Below are positions 35,261 through 42,687 of a DNA stretch of 64,000 bases, one piece after another. Location of the stretch: contig NZ_JACOFT010000001.1 in NCBI RefSeq assembly GCF_014699135.1, forward strand, positions 248,001 to 312,000. Reading direction: 5' to 3'. The DNA is from Cognatundibacterium aquatile. GTDB lineage: Bacteria > Pseudomonadota > Gammaproteobacteria > Burkholderiales > Burkholderiaceae_D. Numbering within the stretch: the first letter of the stretch is position 1; each line of letters begins with the position of its first letter. The position numbers were made by a program, and so were the translations under genes. The notes below the pieces were generated by a model. The model was given only the letters and a program-made list of their open reading frames with translations. It had not been told where the DNA came from and did not search any database.

Positions 35261-36241
35261 ATGAGTATGACAGCAGCTTATCCACGCGACCTGATCGGCT
35301 ACGGAGCGCAGGTACCACATGCGCAATGGCCGGGTCAGGCAAGAATTGCGGTGCAATTTGTTCTGAATTATGAAGAAGGCGGTGAAAACTGCGTGCTGCA
35401 TGGCGACAAGGCATCGGAACAGTTTTTATCAGAAATCGTCGGTGCGGCAGCATATGAAGCGCGGCACATGTCGATGGAGTCGATTTACGAATACGGTTCG
35501 CGCGCTGGTGTCTGGCGGATTTTGCGCGAGTTTGAAAAACGCGGATTGCCGCTGACGGTATTCGGCGTGGCGATGGCGTTGCAGCGGCATCCTGAACTGA
35601 CGCAGGCATTTGGCGCGCTCGGACACGAAATTGCCTGTCATGGTTTGCGCTGGATACATTACCAGAATCTGGATGAGGCAATCGAACGCGAACATATGCA
35701 ACAGGCAGTACAAATCATGCGCGAGCTGACAGGCACCGCGCCGCTGGGATGGTACACCGGGCGCGATTCGCCGAATACGCGGCGCTTGCTGGTTGAGCAT
35801 GGCGGCTTTGCTTATGACGCCGATTACTATGGCGACGATTTGCCATTCTGGACCGAAGTCAGCACCAGCGCGGGCGAGCAGCGACCGCATCTGGTGGTGC
35901 CGTATACGCTGGACAGTAATGACATGCGTTTTGCCACACCGCAGGGGTTCAATACTGCCGATCATTTTTATACGTATTTAAAAGATAGTTTTGATGTGCT
36001 GTATGCAGAAGGTGATCCGGATGGCGACAATGCGCCGAAAATGCTGTCGGTGGGTATGCATTGCCGCTTGTTAGGCAGGCCTGGGCGTTTCCGTGCTTTG
36101 CAGCGTTTTCTGGATTACATACAGTCACACGACAAGGTATGGATTTGCCGCCGCATCGATATCGTACGGCACTGGATGAAGACGCATCCGTACCAGCAGC
36201 AAGCTGCAGGAACCGCAGGAACAGAAGGAGCCGCAGCATGA
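35261..36241 (+). CDS. puuE: Allantoinase, PuuE (polysaccharide deacetylase-like) type
   Basis: 326 residues. PuuE opens the allantoin ring to allantoate and is unrelated to the classical metal-dependent allantoinase. The sequence shows the family pattern YPRDLIGYGAQVPHAQWPGQARIAVQFVLNYEEGGEN near the start, the NodB-type core (EIACHGLRWIHY; GWYTGRDSPNTRRLL) and SVGMHCRLLGRPGR. The C-terminal tail is Gln/Ala/Gly-rich. Its stop overlaps the uraD start (ATGA). Confidence 0.95.
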   Translation: MSMTAAYPRDLIGYGAQVPHAQWPGQARIAVQFVLNYEEGGENCVLHGDKASEQFLSEIVGAAAYEARHMSMESIYEYGSRAGVWRILREFEKRGLPLTVFGVAMALQRHPELTQAFGALGHEIACHGLRWIHYQNLDEAIEREHMQQAVQIMRELTGTAPLGWYTGRDSPNTRRLLVEHGGFAYDADYYGDDLPFWTEVSTSAGEQRPHLVVPYTLDSNDMRFATPQGFNTADHFYTYLKDSFDVLYAEGDPDGDNAPKMLSVGMHCRLLGRPGRFRALQRFLDYIQSHDKVWICRRIDIVRHWMKTHPYQQQAAGTAGTEGAAA

Positions 36242-36756
36242 GCAAGACTTACAGTTTAGATGAATTGAACCTTTGTTCGGCGCAGGCGTTTGTCGATGTT
36301 CTGGGCGGTATTTTTGAACACTCGCCGTGGGTGGCTGAAGCGGTTGTCGCGCAGCGACCATTTGCCAGTACGTTGGCCTTACACCAGGCGATGGCGGATG
36401 CCGTCAGAACTGCGGCGGAAAGTACGCGGCTGAAATTGATCTGCGCCCATCCTGAATTAGCGGGAAAAGCAGCGATACGTGGCGAGCTGACGGCAGAGTC
36501 CAGTCGTGAACAAAGTGGCGCTGGTCTGACCCAGTGCAGCGCGGAAGAATTTGCGCAGTTACAACGTTTAAATGCCGAATATAAGGAAAAATTCGGCTTT
36601 CCGTTCATCATCGCTGTACGCAATCATGACCGGCAAAGTATTATCCGCAACTTCACGCAACGTCTGGCTGCCAGTCGCGCCGACGAAATGCGGGAATGCA
36701 TAGAACAGATTATCCGTATCGGGGAATTCCGGCTGGCTGATCTCATCAGCACCTGA
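36238..36756 (+). CDS. uraD: OHCU decarboxylase
   Basis: 172 residues; decarboxylates OHCU to S-allantoin. Catalytic His71 lies in ICAHPELAGKA, and the substrate-site segments SREQSGAGL and FGFPFIIAV are present. The ATG is within the ATGA overlap with puuE, so translation is coupled. Together PuuD, UraH and UraD make the complete urate-to-allantoin route. Confidence 0.95.
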   Translation: MSKTYSLDELNLCSAQAFVDVLGGIFEHSPWVAEAVVAQRPFASTLALHQAMADAVRTAAESTRLKLICAHPELAGKAAIRGELTAESSREQSGAGLTQCSAEEFAQLQRLNAEYKEKFGFPFIIAVRNHDRQSIIRNFTQRLAASRADEMRECIEQIIRIGEFRLADLIST

Positions 36757-36847
36757 ATACACAGCAGACTCACTGTACAGGACGCGACGCTGATTGCCGG
36801 TAACCGCATACGAAACAATTTTTTATCACATCAATCAAGGAAAACCG

Positions 36848-37939
36848 ATGAAATTTCAATTGAAAAGTATGGTGTTGGCAGTGTCTTGTCTGCTTGCTGG
36901 CGGTGCATCTGCACAATCACAGGTGTCCGTCGAAGGTTTGCTCGACGTGACTCTGGGTTCCGTTAAATACAGTGGCGACAGCGGTCGTCAGGCTGTCGTT
37001 AACAGCGGCGGTATGACGACATCGTGGGTCGGTTTCAAAGGCGTTGAAGATCTGGGCGGCGGTTTGAAAGCTGATTTTGCATTGACCAGTTTCTTGCAGG
37101 CAGATACCGGCGCCTCTGGCCGTTTCAGCGGCGACACCATGTTTTCGCGCGATGCGAACGTTGGTTTGTCCGGCTCTTTCGGTAAAGTATCGTTGGGTCG
37201 CGGTCTGGCACCAAGTTTTTTACCTACCGTGATTTTCAATCCGTTCGGCGATTCTTTCAGCTTCTCGCCATTGGTATTGCACACCTGGGTTTCCAGCGGT
37301 AATTATGCTGCCCGCACCTGGGCCAATTCCGCCGCAGGTGACTCTGGCTGGAGTAACGAGATCGTTTACACGACACCGAATTTTGATGGTCTGAGTGCGA
37401 ATGTGCATTACCAGTTCGGTGAAAAAGCAGGCAGTACCGGTACTAAAAACGTCGGTATCAATGCCTTGTATTTCAATGGTCCACTCGCTCTGGGTGCTTA
37501 CTATCATCAGGTGCAGGTCAGCAATCCGCTCAGTGGTGGCGCGATTGTGGATGCAACAGCAGCGCCTGTGAATTACGCTTCGATCAATAATCAGAAAACT
37601 TACTTTGTTGCCGGTAGCTATGACCTGACAGTAGCAAAACTGTTTGCGACGTATTCTTCCAGCAAAGATGACACGACCAGCCCGAAATCACTGGATGACA
37701 AAACTTACAGTCTGGGCGTGAAAGCACCGGCTGGCGGCGGCGACATTTTGCTGGCGTTTGCGAATACTAAACGTACAGGCAGCCTGGTTGGTGCGGATCT
37801 GAAGCGCGATACTTTCTCCGCAGGCTACGACTACAATTTGTCCAAACGTACTGACGTCTACGCGTTGGTCATGAGCGACAAACTCAACACGGCTGACCGT
37901 GCAACCAGCGTCGCTGCGGGTATCCGTCACCGTTTCTGA
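36848..37939 (+). CDS. Gram-negative porin (betaproteobacterial type)
   Basis: 363 residues with signal peptide MKFQLKSMVLAVSCLLAGGASA and a 16-strand porin pattern (QVSVEGLLDVTLGSVKYSG; TSWVGFKGVEDLGGGLKADFAL; FSRDANVGLSGSFGKVSLGR) ending in AAGIRHRF with C-terminal Phe. ATG 36848 is chosen because AAGGAAAA lies just upstream. No terminator separates it from uraD (91-base gap), and a strong one follows, so it may be the last gene of the ureide operon and admit purines or ureides. That role is inference. Confidence 0.92.
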   Translation: MKFQLKSMVLAVSCLLAGGASAQSQVSVEGLLDVTLGSVKYSGDSGRQAVVNSGGMTTSWVGFKGVEDLGGGLKADFALTSFLQADTGASGRFSGDTMFSRDANVGLSGSFGKVSLGRGLAPSFLPTVIFNPFGDSFSFSPLVLHTWVSSGNYAARTWANSAAGDSGWSNEIVYTTPNFDGLSANVHYQFGEKAGSTGTKNVGINALYFNGPLALGAYYHQVQVSNPLSGGAIVDATAAPVNYASINNQKTYFVAGSYDLTVAKLFATYSSSKDDTTSPKSLDDKTYSLGVKAPAGGGDILLAFANTKRTGSLVGADLKRDTFSAGYDYNLSKRTDVYALVMSDKLNTADRATSVAAGIRHRF

Positions 37940-37962
37940 TGGCCAGTCGTCAGGTATAAAAC

Positions 37963-37994
37963 AAAAAACCGCATGAATCATGCGGTTTTTTTTT
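37963..37994 (+). terminator. Rho-independent terminator after the porin
   Basis: A-run, stem ACCGCAT/ATGCGGT around a 5-base loop (37975-37979), then nine T residues. Ends the gntR-puuE-uraD-porin transcript. Confidence 0.92.
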
Positions 37995-38035
37995 ATGGTG
38001 ACGCGATTTTGCAGCAAGCCTGCTGCGTGCCATAT

Positions 38036-38566
38036 TTAACCAGGGCTTTGATAAATCACTTTATCGAGTTCCGGCAAGCCGTACACGTCTTCATTACTTA
38101 AAAAATCATCAAACGGGCCGACCTTGCTGACCTGATTGCCGTGTTTGAAAACGATCTGCAGACCATCTTCCTGATTCCAGTCGCAATCACATTCAAACAA
38201 TACATAAACCGCCTGATCGCCATTGCTGCGGCGGCAAACCAGTGCCTCATTGCCGAACTGAATGTGCTGCCAGATATCCGCTGGTTCGGCAATCTCTACG
38301 CAGGGCTGGCCTTCGGCTTTTGCCAGGCGTGCCCAATCGAGGTAATAGTTGAAAACCGGTTCTTCTGCAGCCTTCAGCGCGCTGCTGCTGAGTGTGATGA
38401 AATTGCTGATCGCGTCGGAAAAATCCTGCGGATGCAGATCGGCTTCGTAGCCTTCGATCAGAAATTCACATGGCGTATTGTTGAAAGCGGCGATGTTGAA
38501 CGCGTCGCTGATCAGCCAGTCATTTTCTTCATCTTTGATCAACGTGCCGAGTGGGGGGATTTGCAT
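38036..38566 (-). CDS. DUF6985-like protein of unknown function
   Basis: 176 residues from ATG 38566 (MQIPPLGTLIKDEENDWLISD), which has GGAAT at suitable spacing; an in-frame start at 38605 is less likely. Soluble, acidic, with a segment VYVLFECDCDWNQEDGLQIVFKHGNQVSKVGPFDD resembling DUF6985/immunity-like proteins. No signal peptide or membrane segments. Function unknown; nothing in the neighbourhood defines it. Confidence 0.7.
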   Translation of the reverse strand: MQIPPLGTLIKDEENDWLISDAFNIAAFNNTPCEFLIEGYEADLHPQDFSDAISNFITLSSSALKAAEEPVFNYYLDWARLAKAEGQPCVEIAEPADIWQHIQFGNEALVCRRSNGDQAVYVLFECDCDWNQEDGLQIVFKHGNQVSKVGPFDDFLSNEDVYGLPELDKVIYQSPG

Positions 38567-38820
38567 AGGGATTCCATAAAAACAGGCGTGAGGTGCAGCG
38601 TCCACAGATGCCGTGGCGCTGTCTCAGAAAAGCATGCGGACATCGGTCCGGGCGAAGCATTTTATCAATATATCCACCCGGACGGTGAGCTAATTAGCGT
38701 GGTGTTGATGCAGGCCAGCCTTGTCTGACTGAAAGGAGAACACCGCTTTTGCCAGCTAAAATTATTTGTCCGGGCACGCAATGCGAGTCGGAAATAATGG
38801 TTTGGAGGCGTTCAGGGCGA
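38567..38820. other. Intergenic region upstream of the DUF6985-like gene
   Basis: With the repeat that follows, this forms a 365-base gap before the adenine deaminase stop. I see no supported gene or terminator in this part. Confidence 0.35.
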
Positions 38821-38867
38821 TAAATATACTCCCACCAGTATATTTTAAAGCCCTTTGTTTATAAGGA
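38821..38867 (-). repeat. 47-bp palindromic intergenic repeat, copy 2 (inverted)
   Basis: Reverse-strand copy of the repeat at 28360-28406 (42/47 identical). Core AAATATACT-CCCACC-AGTATATTT (38822-38845). The 13-mer GCATATACTCCCC follows at 38884-38896, so the composite arrangement of palindrome plus 13-mer is kept, with changed relative orientation. It lies 65 bases beyond the adenine deaminase stop. Confidence 0.8.
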
Positions 38868-38931
38868 GATAAAGGCAATTTATGCATATACTCCCCATTT
38901 TTTACTGTTTTTTGGCGTTTTCAGGCGATTT

Positions 38932-39960
38932 TCAAGTGTTTTCCAGATAGGTATCGAGCGCGTCGTACCAGATTTGTTTCTGTGCGTCAGATACGAAGGA
39001 TGCTTCAAAACTATTCCGCGCCAGTTGCACCAATTCTTCACGGCTCAACGCCAGCGCATCGGCAGTGGCGATGAAATTCGCGTTCATATAGCCGCCGAAA
39101 TAGGCCGGGTCATCTGAATTGATCGTCACACATAAGCCATCACGCAGCATGCGCGCCAGATTGTGTTCGCGCAAATCCTTCACGACGCATAATTTGAGAT
39201 TCGACAGCGGGCAGACCGTCAGCGGAATGCGGCTGGTTTTTAAACGCTGCATCAGCGCCGGGTCTTCTTCTGCTCGTACGCCGTGGTCGATACGTTCGAC
39301 TTCCAGCACATCCAGCGCGCTGTGGATGTAAGCTGGCGGGCCTTCTTCACCGGCATGGGCGACGAGCCGGAAACCCATCGCCTGGGCGATCGTAAACACA
39401 TGGGCGAATTTTTCTGGTGGATTACCGACTTCGGCCGAATCGAGACCAACACCGGTCCACACGTCGGCATAGGCTTCACGCAGCGGCAGTGCGGCTTCCA
39501 GCGTCGCCAGCGCGCTTTCTTCACTCAGATGACGCAGGAAACACAGTATCATGCTGCCGGAAAAACCGTCCGCCGCTTTCGCTTCGCGCAAGGCACGGGC
39601 AATGCCGGCAAACACGGTTGCTATCGCGATGCCGCGTTCGGTGTGGGTTTGTGGGTCGAAGAATAATTCGACGTGGCAGACATGATCGGCGCGGGCGCGC
39701 TGTATGTAAGCATGGGTCAGATCGAAGAAATCCTGTTCGGTCTGCAAGACTGCGGCCCCGGCGTAATACAGGTTCAGAAATGATTGCAGGTCTTCAAAGT
39801 CGTAGGCGGCGCGGACTTCTTCTACGCTGGCATACGGCAGGCTGACGCCGTTTTTCCGGGCAAGCTCGAACATCATTTCCGGCTCCAGCGAGCCTTCGAT
39901 GTGTAAATGAAGTTCGGCTTTCGGCAAGCCGCGGATAAAGTCGTGTAAAGAGTTACTCAT
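38932..39960 (-). CDS. add: Adenine deaminase (adenosine deaminase family)
   Basis: 342 residues of the metal-dependent deaminase fold: HLH zinc ligands (H18, H20, ELHLHIEGSLEP), HAGEEGPPAYI with catalytic Glu, VERIDHGVRAEED and NSDDPAYFGGYMNANF. The variants HAGEEGPP and SDDPAYFGGY are those of the adenine-deaminase (ADE) branch rather than true adenosine deaminases. So the likely reaction is adenine to hypoxanthine plus ammonia, feeding xanthine dehydrogenase. It follows xdhC by 5 bases, which supports that role. Confidence 0.9.
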   Translation of the reverse strand: MSNSLHDFIRGLPKAELHLHIEGSLEPEMMFELARKNGVSLPYASVEEVRAAYDFEDLQSFLNLYYAGAAVLQTEQDFFDLTHAYIQRARADHVCHVELFFDPQTHTERGIAIATVFAGIARALREAKAADGFSGSMILCFLRHLSEESALATLEAALPLREAYADVWTGVGLDSAEVGNPPEKFAHVFTIAQAMGFRLVAHAGEEGPPAYIHSALDVLEVERIDHGVRAEEDPALMQRLKTSRIPLTVCPLSNLKLCVVKDLREHNLARMLRDGLCVTINSDDPAYFGGYMNANFIATADALALSREELVQLARNSFEASFVSDAQKQIWYDALDTYLENT

Positions 39961-39965
39961 GCTGT

Positions 39966-40850
39966 TTATTCCGCTGTGTGAGTGATAGAGGCGAAGTCCG
40001 GCAGTGTAGGTGTCTTCGCCCAGAGTTGCAATAACTGTGCCGCAATGGCAATGGCGATGACGCCGGGTTCTTTACCAGTGATACCGTCAATACCGACCGG
40101 ACAGACCATCGTCGCCAGCCGGGCGGCGCTTATCTGGCGCTCGCGCAAACGGTGTTCAAAGCGGGCGCGTTTGGTTTGTGAGCCGATCAGACCGAACCAG
40201 GCGGCATCATTCTTACGCAGGATATGTTCGCTCAGCAGCAAATCCAGACCGTGGTGATGGGTCATGACGAGAAAGTAAGCGCCTGCTTCGGCATGAACGA
40301 CGACATCTTCGGGACAGTCAGTGGCTTCCGTTTGCACCGATAGTGGTAAATGCGCTGGAAACAAATGGTCGCGCTCATCGACCCAGGTGATGCGGCAAGG
40401 GGTTTGCTGTAATACATTCACCAGCGCGCTACCGACATGACCGGCACCGAACAGGTACAGATGCGGTAATTGCGCTTGCTGTTGTTGAAATTCGGCATAG
40501 CGCGCCAGCTTTTGTTCGGTAGTCCAGCTATCGGTGCGTTCGAGCATGATACTGACCGCGCCGCCACAACATTGACCGAGACTGGGGCCAAGCGCCAGAT
40601 CGAGATGCCGGGTGGCGGCGTTATGCTCAGCGCTTTCCGCCAGCCACAGACGGGCATGCGCAATGGCTTTCCATTCGAGATGACCGCCGCCTATCGTGTC
40701 GTACTGATGCTGTGCCGTGACCAGCATGCGCGTGCCAGTGCCGCGCGGCGTCGAGCCTTTAGCTGCCGTGACCGTGATCAGGATCGCAGGCGCATTCTCT
40801 GGCAGAGCTTGCAGACTTTCCAGCCAGCTTGTATGAGAGTTAATAGGCAT
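39966..40850 (-). CDS. xdhC: Xanthine dehydrogenase accessory protein XdhC
   Basis: 294 residues with the XdhC/CoxI N-terminal domain (VTAAKGSTPRGTGTRMLV; GPSLGQCCGGAVSIMLE) and a Rossmann-type C-terminal domain (LYLFGAGHVGSALVNVLQ). It binds the molybdenum cofactor and is needed for its sulfuration and insertion into xanthine dehydrogenase. I chose ATG 40850; the frame upstream is Cys/Leu-rich and unlike the family. xdhA and xdhB, normally directly upstream, are not in this window. Confidence 0.93.
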   Translation of the reverse strand: MPINSHTSWLESLQALPENAPAILITVTAAKGSTPRGTGTRMLVTAQHQYDTIGGGHLEWKAIAHARLWLAESAEHNAATRHLDLALGPSLGQCCGGAVSIMLERTDSWTTEQKLARYAEFQQQQAQLPHLYLFGAGHVGSALVNVLQQTPCRITWVDERDHLFPAHLPLSVQTEATDCPEDVVVHAEAGAYFLVMTHHHGLDLLLSEHILRKNDAAWFGLIGSQTKRARFEHRLRERQISAARLATMVCPVGIDGITGKEPGVIAIAIAAQLLQLWAKTPTLPDFASITHTAE

Positions 40851-40971
40851 GACCAGGTTATTGAGTGGCGCTGAACAGCAAAAACAGCAAAACAGCAAGA
40901 TAGCAGCTTGCCGTAGTAAGGATATACACGGCAACTGATGCCGTGTATTGGTGGGTGGATATTACGGTGGG

Positions 40972-41229
40972 TCAGTGCAGCAGAACGCTTTGCCGCATAT
41001 AGCCATCAAACTGACCTAGAAAATCGTCGATCTCTTCTATGCTGGGTTCGCTCGCGATCAGCTCGGTGACACCATGCCGGAAATTCAGCGCCTGCGGACC
41101 ACCGATAAACCATTCACGACGTACTGCTTTGTCGGTAATTTCGTAGCCGCCAAAACGCAGAGCTTCGTGCTCCGCATCTTCACTGTATTCAACGACGCTG
41201 TAATTTTCACTGTTATAAATAAGATTCAT
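40972..41229 (-). CDS. DUF3567 family protein
   Basis: 85 residues, MNLIYNSENYSVVEYSEDAEHEALRFGGYEITDK onward, matching the small soluble DUF3567 family, which is confined to Burkholderiales and relatives. Function unknown. It supports the taxonomic placement of the window. Confidence 0.9.
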   Translation of the reverse strand: MNLIYNSENYSVVEYSEDAEHEALRFGGYEITDKAVRREWFIGGPQALNFRHGVTELIASEPSIEEIDDFLGQFDGYMRQSVLLH

Positions 41230-41307
41230 TTTGCATCCTTTCTGGCTGGAGAAATGACTTCCTCATATAGACCGGACATGGTGCTGTTAGCAGCAAATTT
41301 CAAGTTA

Positions 41308-41407
41308 GGACTTGCGCAAAGTCGCCCCAGCGGTGTTATGGCTCCTAGCCGTACTATTCGTACTGCCTTCGTCGCCACGCCTTACCGGGACAACTTTGCG
41401 CAAGTCC
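41308..41407. repeat. 100-bp palindromic intergenic element with 15-bp inverted ends
   Basis: Bounded by the perfect 15-bp inverted repeat GGACTTGCGCAAAGT (41308-41322) / ACTTTGCGCAAGTCC (41393-41407). An inner GTAC-GAATA-GTAC hairpin sits between (minus-strand reading). Read on the minus strand, the interior (GGTAAGGCG, GACGAAGGCAGT) resembles part of the larger element at 52057-52324. No coding potential; MITE- or REP-like. It lies between DUF3567 and the CobW-like gene. Confidence 0.75.
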
Positions 41408-41483
41408 CACAAGTAAGCAAAAAACGTGCTGCCTGATAGAGGTTACGGTGCCGTAAAGAATAGCTTTAGTTTATTCTGAAAAT

Positions 41484-41852
41484 TTACAGGGAAACAGATT
41501 CTTCTGTTGTCAGTAACTGGTCGTAGGGTGCTTGTTGTAAAGTCAGCCTGAGATTGTCGAGATGCTCACTACTGGCAACGCCGAGATAAACGTGTTGTGG
41601 CCGTTGCCGGAGTGCCCGGTTGAGGCTGACCCGCATGGTCAGATTGCCGATACAGCAAAAACAGCCGGGGGCAATTCTTTGTAAATGGAGTTGTTGGGTA
41701 TCGCTCAGCAGCAGATCGCCCTCAGGCAAACCTTCCAGCAGGACGGCGACGCGGTCGATGCTTTTATCATGCTTCTGATCATGGTCGATACAGGCAGCGA
41801 TCTGAGCTTCCCGCTGGCGATAGCTGCCACCGCTGACGAGCGTCAGCGGCAC
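41484..41852 (-). CDS. Short CobW-like protein without P-loop
   Basis: About 122 residues if started at GTG 41852, which overlaps the ntrX 3' end by no coding (ntrX stops at 41866); the next in-frame ATG (41960) would overlap ntrX by 95 bases. The protein resembles the N-terminal part of CobW/P47K GTPases: strand LTLVSGG, IDRVAVLLEG, and PGCFCCIGNLTMRVSLNRALRQ with the CxCC-type metal motif. However the GxxxxGKT P-loop is replaced by SGGSYRQREA. Probably not a GTPase; perhaps a metal-binding remnant. Confidence 0.6.
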   Translation of the reverse strand: MPLTLVSGGSYRQREAQIAACIDHDQKHDKSIDRVAVLLEGLPEGDLLLSDTQQLHLQRIAPGCFCCIGNLTMRVSLNRALRQRPQHVYLGVASSEHLDNLRLTLQQAPYDQLLTTEESVSL

Positions 41853-41865
41853 GGCAGTTTGCAGA

Positions 41866-42588
41866 TTATTCGCCGCGTTTGGCGTATTTGACGGACTCGA
41901 CACCGAGTTGTTTGAGTTTGCGATAAAGGTGGGTGCGTTCAAGGCCGGTTTTTTCGGCAACCCGCGTCATGCTGCCGCCTTCACGATTTAAATGATATTC
42001 AAAATAAATTCGTTCAAACGCGTCTCTGGCTTCGCGTAAAGGTAAATCAAACGACAGACTGGCGAATTGATTTGCCGGCGCACTTGCTGCGGCAGGAGCG
42101 GTATTGAACTGGCGCGATTCAAAGGTGCCGCTGCTTGCCTGTATGCCGCCCTGAGTCAGGCTGGGATGGTTGTGATCGCTGCTGATGACGCGCAATGCTG
42201 GCGCTGCCGGACGTACAGGTTCGGGTGTACGGGTCAGCCCTTGTTGCACGGCTTTGAGTAATTTTTGCAGAGCAATGGGTTTTTCCAGAAAGTTCAGCGC
42301 ACCGATACGGGTTGCCTCGACGGCGGTATCAATGGTCGCGTGACCCGACATCATGATCACCGGCATGGTCAGCAAACCGTCGCGCTGCCACTCTTTAAGT
42401 AAGGTGACGCCGTCGGTATCCGGCATCCAGATATCCAACAACACCAGATCGGGTTTTGCTTCCTGTCTGGCCAGTCGTGCCTGCTGCGCGTTTTCCGCGA
42501 GTTGCACCACGTGTCCTTCATCTCCCAGAATTTCCGAGAGTAATTCCCGGATACCCATTTCATCATCTACGACCAGAATATTTGCCAT
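41866..42588 (-). CDS. ntrX: NtrX-like response regulator (receiver + Fis HTH)
   Basis: 240 residues: a receiver domain (ILVVDDEMGIRELLSEIL; phospho-acceptor Asp in LVLLDIWMPDTDG) and a linker, then a C-terminal Fis-type HTH (MTRVAEKTGLERTHLYRKLKQLGV). The central AAA+ sigma-54 domain of classical NtrX is missing, as is usual in Burkholderiales. It therefore probably binds DNA without activating sigma-54. It follows ntrY on the same strand (about 100-base gap). Confidence 0.9.
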   Translation of the reverse strand: MANILVVDDEMGIRELLSEILGDEGHVVQLAENAQQARLARQEAKPDLVLLDIWMPDTDGVTLLKEWQRDGLLTMPVIMMSGHATIDTAVEATRIGALNFLEKPIALQKLLKAVQQGLTRTPEPVRPAAPALRVISSDHNHPSLTQGGIQASSGTFESRQFNTAPAAASAPANQFASLSFDLPLREARDAFERIYFEYHLNREGGSMTRVAEKTGLERTHLYRKLKQLGVESVKYAKRGE

Positions 42589-42687
42589 AAATCTACCCTA
42601 TTACTGCCCTTGTGGTTTTTTTCTTTCTTATTTCCGCATTACTCTTCCGCATTAATCTTCGTTAATGTCGAATGGAAATCAGCCTGT

